NCBI GenBank assembly: GCA_036937835.1
Contig: CM072875.1
Span: 20,154,501-20,218,500 of the forward strand
Source of the DNA: Pampus argenteus
Taxonomy: Eukaryota; Chordata; Actinopteri; Scombriformes; Stromateidae
DNA: 64,000 nt
Direction: 5' to 3'
The translations under genes were made by a program, and so were the position numbers. This document shows, one piece after another, positions 38,065 through 52,100 of the stretch. The notes below the pieces were generated by a model. It saw nothing but the letters and a program-made list of their open reading frames with translations, did not search any database and was not told the DNA's origin. How positions within the stretch are numbered: the stretch's first letter is position 1; each line of letters starts with the position of its first letter.

Positions 38065-41000
38065 ATAAACAAACAATACACATGATACAAACACTTATAT
38101 ATATGCATACAAAGAATTGCATCTATGAACATGGTAGAAACATATTGACAGAAGACACAGAAAAGACACAGAGAGACTTATAATATGCATGAATACAAAC
38201 ATGATTGAGCACACACACACACACACACACACTAGTGGAAAATTCCCAGCTCGTCCTACAGCTGAACAGTAGAGCAGAGAGGAGACAACGGCCGGGTGTG
38301 CTCAACAACAACAGGAAAACAGTTTCTCTGTTGTTTGAAAAACACAAGCAGGGACAACGTGCAAACGCTCGCTGCTTTTATTAACTCACAAACTGCTTAA
38401 AAAATAAAATAAAGGTCTGGTCGACTGAATTTTTTTCAAATTAAATTTCTCAGCTTTTACAACGACGTCCATCTAGAAACTGTTTTGAAGCTTTTGATGC
38501 GGTTCGCCCAGTAAAAGATGATCTTTACTGCTGATCATTATATTAGAGATCAAAGCTTAATTATATCAATCATCTATTTTCTAAAAATCCCATCTGGAAA
38601 ATGTTGAGGACGAATGTTCCTTCTAAGCTGATATGAAGATTTATTACACTGACAATAAGATTGCTGTCATTCATCATTCACAGCACCTTGATATTAAAGT
38701 TGATACAAGCAGATTTTAATGTTTTGAGAAGTAGAGACTCTGAGTATAGATATTACTGCCTTACACCTCATTTGAGCACAAAAGAGTGCTTTCTTATCAA
38801 TTTTTCATCGTATTTTTCAACATAAGTGCACCTGGGGATTGTTATTTCTGGATTGCTCCCAGAAAAAAAAAAAAAGAAGAAAGAAGAAGAATCTTAGGTA
38901 ATCTAAATTAATCTCTTCCCCCTCATTGGTGGAATCTGAAGTGGTCACGGGAGACTCGCCGTTTGGCGGCTGCTCAAGTGGACCCAAGGGGGAAGAGGGA
39001 ATGTAGGACACGGGAGCAAAGTTCCTTCCTTGACAGCCAGTGTTTATGTAGGTCTATCCTGTAAGCGTCCTGCCCCAGATGTTCCTCCAATGGAATTCTG
39101 GGTCTTTGAGTTTATTTGGATTTCAGGTTAGAGGTTAGTTTAGACAACCTTTGGTCTTTGGACACGACTGCAGATACATTTCAACTATTTTTCTCTGAAA
39201 TGGTTATTTTAGGGTTTTTTTGTTGTGTGCAAAAGGTTAAGAAGTATAAAGGACAAATATTATTTTTTTTAACTATTAAGGTCATCATTTCTATCAGAGT
39301 AACTGTTGAGATCTGGAGACATGACGACATCACTGATATAAAGTTCAGCAGGCTGAGAAACAAGCAGACGGTCAGACAGGTTGTAAAAGAGCCAACAGTT
39401 CAGACAGATTATCTAAACCACTTTATTTGGAGATAAAACTGAAAGCGAGCGCGCCTGTAATGTCAGTAATAATCCCTCAATGCACAGCTACAGCAAGTAC
39501 GGCAGGTTAAAGTTTATCTAGAAAGTCAATCTATAAACTGGAACGAACGTTTAAAAATGTTGTTTTTAGTTTAGCTGTGTTTTCTGATGTACGAGATTGA
39601 TCCTAAAGCTTCAGAGAAAACCAGAGAGTCCTGTGGAGACTTGACTATACTGTTGTCAAGGTAATCACATTCAGTGGATTCAGCTCTGCTTCTGTTTCAC
39701 TTTAGGCTTTTAGCAGGATGCTGCTGTTCAAAACAACGATCTACAAGTTCAAAAAGTCATTCGAAACCTAATAAAACAACAACCACAAACCTGTTTTGAA
39801 GACCTCATAGCGAACAGAGAATCCCGCCCCGTGGGTCTCATAGTCAGAGACGAACTTGATGAGCAGCTGGCTGCTGCTGGAGATGATCGGGGACGGTGCG
39901 ATCTTCCCGCAAAACTTTCCCAACATGGGCGAGAACTCATCTCCGCCGTTGTAAACTTCCACATAGTCGTATCTGTGAAGACAGGAGGAGATGCAGGTTT
40001 AGTCTTTTTGCTTGAATACACACAGCTGCTGAATGTACGCATGAGTAACTGTCGTCTCTGATCTGAATTTATCCCTGCAGAAGCAATTGAAAGTTGATTC
40101 ATTTAAATTTATTTAGGTATTTAAGTATTGGAGTACTTCGAGTTACTGCTGGTGTGTCTTGGCATCATGTACTTCACTGCTGCACATTTCGCAGCCAGTG
40201 AAGCTTATAGAAGACAACAACAACAACTCAGGAAGCCATATTTGTTTTTCCTAAACATGACTAAGTGCTTTTCCTATTGTGACTTGAGCTGCTAAATCAT
40301 GACAGCTGTCTTAAGTAAATGGCGAGAGATTTCTCACTGTGAAGAACTGTATAGTGAATTATTCAACATCAACATCTGCTTGTGTGTATTTATATGCACA
40401 CTGACGTCACAGATAGCTTGTGACACACCATGATGTCAGGTATATTTTAATCCCAAACAAACCAGATCACAGTGTTGAGCAGAAACCCGATTGTTTTCTC
40501 CTACAAATACAGATTCAGAGTGTGAACACATATCTTGTTCTAAATGTAGGAAACTGGTGTGTGAAGGGAGTCAGAGAGTCTGTGAGACTGGACGGAGAAA
40601 GAGACAGACAGGAAGAGAGTGAGGCTGTGATGCCAGAAATATGAACACACAGCGGCATGTGTGGATCCCACTGAGCGCGCTCTGATGTCTGCGTGGACCT
40701 CCCACCACCGTCATAGCGCCTCGTCCTTTACAAGCCGACACTGCTCTTGTCCACCCACTGTCCACTTCACAGCATCTCCAGTATATGTGTGTGTGTGTAG
40801 TCAGTAGTGTGTGTTTTGTATATGGGAGTACAGGCTGTTAGCGTGTGACGCCTATGAAAAATTCATGCGAAAAACATGCAATGCAGCTACATGACATGCT
40901 GCGTTCAGAGTCCTGCGATCAGCAAGTTTCTGTAACGTTATTAATGTTCCTCATATTTCTGGTTTTAGGTGTTTTGCTGACATTATGCCACAATTTTCAC

Positions 41001-44000
41001 ATTTTTCAAGTACTACACAAATAGAATTTTATAGGGAACTTACTATATGATGTAACACGCCTCTTCCTCTTGCAGGAAACTGTAGGAACAACTTTGTGAG
41101 TATCTAAAGCTGAGACACAACTGTGTTGTCCTTGAACAAGACAGAAAATCTATTCCAGCTTTCTGGTGCCGACTTCTGACCCCTCGGACCAGAAAACAGA
41201 GAGTTTCTCTTAGGAAGCTGGGTAGAGTTTCAAAATACTCTGCAGTAGTAGCTCCCAGGTAAGAATGTGTGGAATCACAGGAATCTACGTCTAATGAGGC
41301 GTTTCCCAAGAGAAATACAACATCTGACCAATGCTAGTGACCACTCCTAATGTATGTTGAACCATACAAGATGAAGCTTTTCCACACGGTGTGAATCTTC
41401 TTGGGCAGGTTTGGACTGAAGCTCAGACTCATTGAATTACACTGTTGGCTGCAGATTGTCCTCACGGCTAACAGAGTTAGCAGACAGACAGAAAGCTTGT
41501 TCGCTGGTGATTTTCAGAGACAAAAGTCTCTTCATGAGTCAGACGTGAGAAATGTGTTCATCTATACTAAATCTCCTACAAAAGGTAGAGGTTTTGGTCT
41601 CTATGTACAGATCAGCTAGACACACAGAACTATGTCCTTATAGTATTTTATACATCTAATTTGAAGGATTTTCATGCTTCTTGAAGTTGAAGTGTAACTT
41701 ATTATGGTTAGGAAACAGGATTTTTATGTAAATATGAAATATTGCAACCTCAGCAACAACGGCTACCAACAAACGTTTGCGTTCAGAGCAGCCTGAAGCC
41801 CTAAAAACAACAAAAAGCACGATACGTACACTTTAAAAGATTAACGCTTTAAAAACTGATTTGTTTTTTACTAGGCAGAAGCAACAAGATGTTTCCATTT
41901 TCTATACTGCACATGATTCATAACATTTCAACTCAACAGCAGCAGCAGAGAGAAACATTTGAAGCTCAATGTCTGAAACATCCTGCAAGTTATTTAATTA
42001 CTCAAATGATTATTATACATAGTAATTATTAAAACATTTGTTAGCTTTCCATGGTGTCAAACATACAGTCATTTTTCAGGATAGTCTCTTTACACATTAT
42101 GTATCCGCAGTGCTCGCAGCTCAGGGCATAAACAATGTTTTAATGTTTAAGTCGAGCTGTTTGAGCCGGAGGTGTACAAAATCTTCTCTCTTTCTCTCTG
42201 GTTTTATTTCTCCGCGTGTCTCTCTGTCTCATTCTCCGTGTGTTTGCTGAAGGTTTTCTACGTGCCCTGAGAGAATGGGCTCAAGTGCTCACTTGTAAAG
42301 TCTAAGTGCCGACAGTGATGTTTAGGTGATGGCATTTTTATTCATAGCATAAAACTTCCACCTCGATCCCCCTCCTTTCCCTGAAATGTCTTACAAAAGC
42401 TCATAAAGTAAGAGCCATAGGGAGTGAGAGACAGTGTGTGTCTGTCTGCATGCAGATGGATACACTCACTCACTCACTCCAACCAGTCCTGGAGGCAGTC
42501 AGTGTTTACCAAGAAAGCCCGTTTAATGAAGTGGGTCTGTCTCTTCACTCTCTAGTTAAGGAGAGGCTCTCAGTCTGCAGCCCTGCAGCCTCCTCCATCC
42601 CTTCACATCTTTCATTAACCACACCGGCTATTCATGCCCTCCAAACGCAGCTGTCCGTAACAAATGCCCTGCTCAAGGGCAAAATAGTCGCTATTTCAGA
42701 CTTAACTTAAAAGAACATGTTATGTTGTATATCACCGCTCGCAATTATGTGCAGAACAGTAAGTGCAAATGGGCCGACTGTCAAGCTCGGATAAACGGAA
42801 AAACTTTATAGTGTCTTTAAGTGTCTTCTTACTGTCCCGCAACACGTGAACGAAGCGATCTGATAAAAACGCTTCAGTTGGAAATGTGCATTCGCATGAA
42901 TAAGCTTAACGAGCATGAAGTGTTTGTGCCCTTTGTTTTGCCTCTCAGGCTGACAAGAAGCAGCTTTCGAGACAATACTCAGGGTTTAAAAACAAAAGTT
43001 CTCTGCTGTTTTATTTTGTTTTTTTGGTTAAAGATGCTAATTAGAGCTGCAATTATTAGTCGATTGATTGACAGAAAATTAATTGCCAACTATTTTGAAG
43101 GTTGAATAATCCTTTCTGTGTTATTTGTTGGTTGCAGCTTCTTACAGCATTAATAAATCAGGAGCTTACGCAGCATTTTCATTATTAAATGAGTCACAAT
43201 GACAAATTTCATCATAATCTGTCATTTCCAAGTTAACATTGTTTTGCCAACAGTATTCAAATATCAGCACAGACGTCTGAAAGCAGCCACGTTACCCTTC
43301 AAGCAACAGCAACAGTGTTTTATTTGGCACGATAAGATAAAAGAACTGGTGGAACAGCAAAAAAAAAGAAAATCCAATTTAGTATCACTCATACTGCTGA
43401 TAAACGGTACAACACAAACTGACCACAGCCGTGATGACTTGGCAGATACTAGTGCCAAAACTTAAAACAAACACGGATGTGGCGGATTACCATTTTAAAT
43501 AAATAAGATCCCGGCAGAGAAAGGGACTTTTCACATATCCCTGCATTCCTTCCCACCTCCGTTCCCAAACTACCAGAGTACGAAGCTATAAGCGGACACC
43601 CTAACTCCGCTACACTAAAGCTCATTAACATGCTTGCGGTGTTATGCTGTGTTGCGTTTCCCCCCACGGTTAACTTCTTCACACACACATCTGGAAGGTA
43701 TCGCGACAGCATTTATGAGGCGAAGTTTGAGTTGTTGTTAAATGCACCTCCTGCAAAGCGCAGCCGAACCTGGGAATGACTCAGTGTTTCTGCAGAGCAG
43801 CGTCACACATCTTTTCCCGTCTTTCATTTGTTCCATCCACCTCTCTTTTCCCTTCATTCATCTGGATCTGTCTGTGTTAAATACCATCTGCTCTCCACAC
43901 ATTCAAATCTTCTTCCAAAACCTCCTACTTCCACTTAATAAACCAAATTTTCATTTTATCGTTTACTGCAATAAAACTTTTAGGCATGTTTATCCGCCAG

Positions 44001-44675
44001 AGGTCAGCTAGTTCTTCATGTAGTGGTTAACGTAGGAAATCTGGTTGTGTTCCTGTTGAGATGAAGCAGCCAGATAAATGTGTGATTGTTAAAGGTAAGT
44101 GCAAAATAGGGGATCAGGAAAGAAGCTATTTTTTGTGATTTTCTGATCCTGGGGAACTGCCACCAAAGAAACTGCACTAAATCTTAAAAAATGCTGTTAT
44201 TTCCTGTTTCCTGTTATTAGTCATTACAAGAACCGCAGCAGCAGAAATGGCTGATCACATAATGTAGTTCAATACATGTGTGCATTACACCAGGACTTTA
44301 CTCTAAACTTTCACCATCAAAGCATCATCAGGAAGCAGAAAAACATTAATATCAAAGTTTTATTTTGGTGTCCACATCTGCTTGTGATGGTTTTATGTGG
44401 ATTATTATCATAGTGGGAAAGTTAAGTCATTTTTGATAGCAGGATACACTGCGCCTTACTATACATTGACTTTTCCCATTATTTAATATACTATATACAC
44501 AATGTATTATACTGTATACTGTGGGTAAAAAAACGTCACTTTTTTGTAGATAATTTCATCCAACCAACTATGGAAATTAAAATTTCTGAAAAAGTTTTGA
44601 CACAAAACCAACAAGAATGAGGAGTTTAATCCTCTGTAGTCCAATGAAAACGATTTCTGTTTCTACATAATGCTG

Positions 44676-44720
<45 letters not shown>

Positions 44721-47700
44721 CACACGAGATGCTGCAGGCCTGAATGTGCAGTTTTGTAATACATGAGGTTTCTGTGTTTTCGTGAAGATAAACCCAGTCT
44801 GACCAGTCGTTCTGAGCTCTGCTGGGAGGCTACAGATGGCACGTGTGTGTATATGTGTGTGTGTGTGTTGTCTCAGTGTGTGTGCAGAAAACACACTATG
44901 ATGCCACCTGCCATCACACACACCTCCCCCATGCATCTCTCTCTTTCTCACTCTCCCTTTGTTCACTAATTTTGTGGTGATTGACCGTCATGTGACAAAG
45001 TATTTTTTACCTTGTTGTATTGCTACTTTTACTTCAATAAAGGTTCTGAATACTTCGTAAAGTATAAATAAAGATAGATGTCTGTAAAAGAGATTTATGT
45101 TGTTGTTTTTGAGATTCCTGCTTTGTCTGACCTTTGCTGCCAAGATTACAGGCACGTATGTGAAGGTACATTTCTGAAGAAAGCGGTGGGTTTCTTGTCA
45201 GCAGGAAATACTTTCTGAGCAGCAACGAGCGAGAAGCAGCAGAGGAACCTTGACACAAGTTTATAACCAACTCTTAACCCTCAAACAGACCTTTGAAGAA
45301 CCCAAAAAAAATACAAACCTCACAAAGATAGAAGTACAAGAGCACAGACACACACACAAACTGGTAGAAGAAATACGCTATGTCCTCATTCCCATCAGGT
45401 ACACATTATACATATCCAGAAATATTTACATAAATAATCACTCATGTCACAATAATTACTCATGCCACCCTTCCACCCACACATGCATTCAATTCTGTTT
45501 TATGACCATGACTGTTTATTAGAAGCAATAAACACAAATTTCAAAACAAACAAAACATGTTTGTACATTCAAGTATTGATGGAATAACACGTCCAAACAT
45601 TGAGAACATGTATTCATCTATTATAAAACCAGCCAGATCACAAGCTCTCACAAACACTCGTCGGCCCAAAAAAGATAAATTGGGCCAAGCAGACAGAGTA
45701 TGAATATCCTCATCCTTCACCTCGGCCGTGCAGATACGAAACCGCGGCAACGTAATTCTGCTGGGAAATTAAAACGGAGACGAGGAGGAGGTGGAATTTG
45801 CTCTCATTTAGGAAGCCTTAATCCGACAGTTTTTTCTTCTTTTTTTTTTTCTTTTTTACCCCCCTTTCTCTTTTTAGAGAGACTGTTTGGGGACCCTGAA
45901 GGATGAAACAAGGTTGTGGACGTGAACATGTTGAAAAAGAAAAAGTCAGTTTTTGGGTGTGTTTAAGTTGAGTCAGAGACAGAATCCCTTCATGTCTTCA
46001 AGGTGCAAAGTGAAGCTTTTCACAGGAAATGACTAAAAGTTGAATCAGACGAACATGGTTTGTCACTATATTCTGAGGCTGGCTGGGTAACTTTAGACTT
46101 AAACAAACACAGAACAGAGTTTCAGAGTCTGGATGCAGAGTAAAGTCAAACGTCTCTGTCTGTACCTGAGAGATTTGGGAGGAAAAAGGCCCTTTGTCAA
46201 CCGACACTCAATCCACACCTCCCTAAAGTGAGTTAAGGGCAAAGCAATAAACGCTGTCACTTCCACCTCACTCTGACATGCGTCAGGCCTCGACAGGTTC
46301 ATCTATATTCACAGAAAAGGGCCCGACTGACTATACATCCACCTCTCTTCTACCCCAAAACATGTGACATTAATTAGCTTCCTCTATTCAGTCACACATA
46401 CAGAAACCCCAGCAGGGATCGGTTCAGTTTGGCAATGAGAGCGTCTAGTTGACAGACAGATACGAGTGATGGAGAGCAAACAGTTGGATGTTGTGAAACG
46501 AGCCCTCGTTCGCAGAGAAAAATGTTACTGAGCCTGCTGGTGTTGTGAATTAACGGGTAGCGTTTGAGAAATAAACCAAGTTATGGGGGGAGTTAAGGCC
46601 ATTTGCTAAATTAGCTTTTCAGTAATAAAAACATTAGCGGTAAAAGTACTCTTGTGTTATTTGTGGTTTACTGCTAACACTTAAACGTGAAGCTACATCA
46701 ACAAGAAACCTTAAAGTTAATGCTAAATATCAAACAAGTGTTCCTGTGTGATCCTGCAGCTACAAATCACAACACAGCTGATGAATATGAGGTTATTCAC
46801 TTAATATTATTGAATGTACAGACAATAAAATAAAAGACAATGTGACTTTTTTATTGCTGAACGGTCAGTTTCTTTAGTTTAGATGTAGTGTAGGAATATG
46901 AAGTATATTTATGATTTGTTTTATACTTATACATATACTTATACATGAAAATGTACTTTTTACCATTTAAACATCAGCTGTTGTTACTTTACAGGTTACA
47001 GATTTTGCATATATTAATTAATCAACACTAAAAAGGGACAGTTTTCTACCCATACAACTGCCACTACTATTTACACTACTATCACTCATCTTGGTGTACA
47101 ATATACTCACTACATACTACCAGAACGACTCTTCCCTCTCACTTCTGAAGTCGACTAACAGTCATTTCCTTAAATCGTACTGCGTTGCTTTAGTTTAGTC
47201 AGCAGTCTGATTCAAAATAACTCAGAGCTCATGACACAGATGAACACTGAGTCACTCAGATGTTCACTGTATTCCTTACAAAGTAAACACAATCCAATAA
47301 AGCTCCACAGACTAAGACAAGCAAGCCTGTCTGAATACAAAAACACACACGGCCACACCCCTCTACTCACACACACACACACACACAGAGGCCAACAAAA
47401 CCAGAAAACAAGGATTATGGGTCATGAGGCAGACTAGATGTCTTGTCTGTTGTATCTTTATGTATTTGTTTCTTCTGTTGCGTATGCTTTTACCTCCCAC
47501 ACATTTTAATCTGTTTATCATCTGCCCACAAGATGTGAGTGTATCTTCTGCAGGTCCCAGTGGGAGGTCACCCTGGGGCTCTTCTACCCAGACAGATACA
47601 ACAGATTCCTCTACAAGCTGAGGGAGAAAAGACTTTATTGTTCATGCTGATAGTAAACGACCATTTTGACTGTCTTTGGAGGAGGAGGAGGAGGGGGAGG

Positions 47701-49128
47701 GAGTCCCGTCACGCATATTTAAAAGGACAAAGCCGCTCATCCTCCCTGGAGAAGGTCAAAACACAGTTTGACCTCTGACCCTCGTATCACAACGGTGACC
47801 CATCCCAAGCGTGAAATCATATTTTTTCACGGGCGTTTTAAATCCACAAGAAACCAGATTTGAGATGAACAACCGACTGATTTTTTTAAAATTTGTCTTG
47901 TGACTTTTAGGTAACATGCAGGTCTATTAAATGTTTATGCATTTCATAGAAAAACAAAAGTAGGTCAAAGCTCATCATTTGACCATCTTTATTTGAAATT
48001 CTGCTAAGTGTCTAAATTAAAAACTGCAATAACGGCTAATAAATGTGCAATTCCTTTGATGCAGTCCCTTTAAAAGATGCACTTTAAAGTTCATGTAAGG
48101 CGATTTTCAGACTTGAGCCAATTGGACAGTTTTTCTGGACCTGTGACTGTTTTCCTTTGAGAGTTTGGTACATTTGCTGAGGTGTTAAAGCTGTTGTAGC
48201 TGGAATTCAGTCCAGAAAAACCCCCAAAAAACAGTATAAAGTTGAATTTGAAAGCCAAGACATTTACAAACTAGAAGTTGAACAACATGATTCATATCAC
48301 ATGAACATCGTTTGTCATAAAAATACGACATGTGCAAGTATAAAAAGACGTTATCCTATCGATATAGGACTGATTACTGCAAACATGTCACCATCCTACT
48401 GCGAATGTACACACTGAAAGAGCACATCTGGTGAATGCCTGCCTTGTTACAGATTTCTCCTTTGAAGTCGCTGCTGCATTATAACATGCCACACACCAAA
48501 GCACGACTGATTTTTCTTACTTTTATGTGGTATCAGGAACAAAATGACCCAAAATAACACCAGAAATATGTGTTGAAATCCATGTTTCTGAACTATTATT
48601 GTGTGTGAAGACGGATAAAGCCTGAGCCAAAGCCTGAAAACACCCTAAAACTTTAAGATTTAAAAGCAGCCGTGTCCAACCATCATCACAGGAAATATCC
48701 TCTCAAATGTGACGCCTGCGCCTCATCGGATAAAACTTATTCAAGCAACAAATCCAGCGATCTATTAAGCCATCCATTTTATCTTTCATGCTATAGTAAA
48801 TATTCACTGCGGGTCTAAAAATTTTGAGCTTTAATACAAGATTAAATAAGAGCCAATAGACGCTTTATCATTTTAGTAAAATCCAACCGTTTGCTTAGGA
48901 TAGGAGCATGACGGTGTGTGTGTGTGTGTGTGTGTGTGTTGCATTCAGGACATCTGGAGTGAATCACTGAGTGCATCCTGTAAATCTTGGGATTGCGTGT
49001 GTGTTTGGTGTGTGTGTGTGGTGTTGCTGACAGGGTTTCCCCCTTTCCCACCCCCCCAACAAACTCTCTCCTCGTTAATCTGCTCGTTAAGGATCTAATC
49101 TGACATGCGTTTTCATTTGTGTGTGTAA

Positions 49129-49163
<35 letters not shown>

Positions 49164-52100
49164 GTGAGCGATGAACCCACAATAGGTTTGCTTATGTTCA
49201 CAGCAATTTGTTGGTTTTGTTGTGTGTGAGAGCTTGAGTGTGTGTGTTTGTATGCGTTATTTATTTTGACTTTGTGTGCATCTGTGTCTTCCATATGTGT
49301 GAGCTGGTTCTAGTGAAATGAATAGTTAGTAGACATAACTGCAGCGAACCCAAACGCTGCTCACTGGCATGTGTCTTCTGTCCAGCTAAACATCTTGTTT
49401 GTTGACTGGCTAGTTAGTTTAACCTTGCTAGCACGTCTCATAGCTTACTGATGAATCTATTCACAAATCTAATAACTTTTTTGTGCGCCTTTTTTTTCCT
49501 CCAACAAATACACAAAAGTTTAAAGTTCGTCATCATTTATCAGAGAGAGGAAGACTGAAAGAGAGATGAGAGCATATGTAGACGCAGGAACATGACGAGT
49601 GCACATGGAGTTCAGGAGAGGAGAGACAAGAGGCTGAGAAATAGAAAGTGATGAAGCAGGATGTGAAAGGATGAAAAAAAAGCGACAGAACAGCCTGAGG
49701 CTGGAGGAGGAGGAGAGGCAGTGAGAGGTCTGTCATCGAGGTCAGGATTAGACTGACCATGACAAGCAGCCTGTGTCATTCTGCTTTCTCTTTTCATCCC
49801 TCCCACAGTGATCAACACACATGTCGCTATTATTTGCCACCTCTCTTTTCTATTCTTGCCTTCTTTTTACATTTCTTCTTCACATTTGATCACTAGGATG
49901 ATTTTCTGATCAAATCCTAGCTGGGAGAAATGTTGGGATGTTTTATAAACCGAGTCGAAACCCTTTGAGTATTTAAATCTTTCTTGCAGATTTGTTAATG
50001 CTTCTATTGTTTTGTTGTGTATCTGAAACAATCCAAACTAACTAAACTGAAGGGAAATAAAGATCAGTCTTTCTGCGTCGTTCTGATTGATATATACAAC
50101 TGGTCTATTCTCAAGGCTTCGTGAATGTTTTCCCTATTTTAAAATAAATGTACATGAGAAATTACAAATACATCAGTGCAATACAGATGAAAAATGGGAA
50201 TGAGATTACATAAGACAGGACAATCGCTCATTCAGACTACAAACAGGAAAACAAAACAAACATCCATCTTTCCTTGACCCAATTCTCACAGCTCCTTTAT
50301 ACTTCAAAAGTACCAAACAGAAGAATCCTGTCGTTGCAACACACAGAACAAACAACCAAATTATTTTTAAAAGGCTCACGCCTAAAATTTCCTTGGACGC
50401 ATGCCGCAGGCGAAGCGCTCTGTGACAGCAGCACATTTAGTCTTCCTGTTTTGTGTGGTCACTGTGGAACTGAAAAATACAACCATCTGGAAGGGACGCT
50501 TTTATTTTTTTCTTTAAAACTGGCAAAGTCAGACTGAATGTACAGGACCGCTGGTGAAACAACGTCTCGGGTTAAAGCCACATAAAACATGATTCATGAG
50601 AATATTTGTGATGTGGTGCAAAACACAAGACTAAACATCTGATGGCAGAGTCGACTGACCAGTGTTGGTTTGCACTGGGACAGGAAGAGGTTATCAAGAA
50701 TAAAGTTTATTCAGCTATATATATATATAAATGTTGATATATCCATCTGTCTTCCATCATCTCCCCCAACAATCAGTCCATCAGTTCAGCTATTGATCTA
50801 TATTTTCATTCATCCGTCATCCAAAAACCGATTTACCATCCTGTTATTTAATCAATCTATCGATTCATTCAGCGATACATCCACATCCATCAGTCAGCAG
50901 TCCATCTAACGATCAATATATCCACAAATTTAGGGCCCCAAACTACTGATTATTTTCATTAAAAATGAATTGTTTGGTCCATAAAATGGTGGAAAATCAT
51001 AAATATTCCCAAATGTTCCCCAAAGCCCAGAAAGTAGAGAAAACCCGCAACAAATGATTAGTTAATTAATTTATTATTGTACCTCTATAAAAATCAATCA
51101 AATGATCCATCACTGTGTTGCTTTATCAATCCTTCCATTCATTAATCCATTGATCCATCCATTCTGCCAGCCAGCCATTTATTGATTATCAATCTTTCCA
51201 TCTATCCATCCTTCCTGTCTTTTTTTTACCAATCATTTAAAAATCTACCCATCCATTGATTGATCCATTCATCCAGACATCCATAACTTACCATTTCATT
51301 GTTCATCAGCAACACATCTATCTATATTTCATCAACCCACCTGTTCATATATCCATCCATCCATCCATCCATCCATTTCTATTCCAATCTTTAACTGAAA
51401 TATATCTAAAAAAATACTTTATAGATGATAGATTATCACGCTGTGATTTAAAAATAAGTCACACAAAGGGTTTCTGAGTTAATGTTTGTGCTCATATGAC
51501 ACCTCCAGGCTGTGGGACGTTGGTCCTGTGACTGTGTCTCATCTTTTAAATAATCATGGATCTCTATGCTTGAGGACATACCAGAGAAACAACTGGTCTT
51601 TCCATCACACTGTAGAGGAATTTATAGCGTCTACTTCTATTTCTCTCCGTCCTGCTTCTCTATTGTTCTGACTTCCACCTCTTTGGCCACTCTTTTCTGG
51701 CACGAAGAGGTTTGTTGCCTCTGAATGTTAAATCTGTTGTGTTTATGGTCTACTGGAAGGAGTGGGGGAGAAAATAACCTTCGTAGATACTTTTACATAG
51801 TTATTTATCATCATGTGGTGGTCAATCCAGTGCAGTTATTACGTGATGAAGTGCTGTAATTAACTTTGTTGCTGTTCCCACTTTCTCTCAACAAGCCTCA
51901 TCTACTTCTGTTCCAGTTCATGCAGGAGTGGTTTCAACTTAATTTGTGGGTTTTACACTCAGTAGTCAGTTCATTATGTGCATCTAGCTAAAGCTAACGG
52001 AAATCCTATCCTAATGAAGGTTAAGTTTCCCATATTTTGTCTAAAGCATCCATACTGGATGAAAAGCAATCTAAATATTAGAAACACAACTCTGTATAAG

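Larger units (their letters stand above)
34238..39790 (-). other. nrp1: nrp1 intron 3 (5.6 kb)
   Basis: It is rich in CA and GT microsatellites and contains the coding-like segment at 38817-39053. Otherwise it is unremarkable. Confidence 0.8.
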
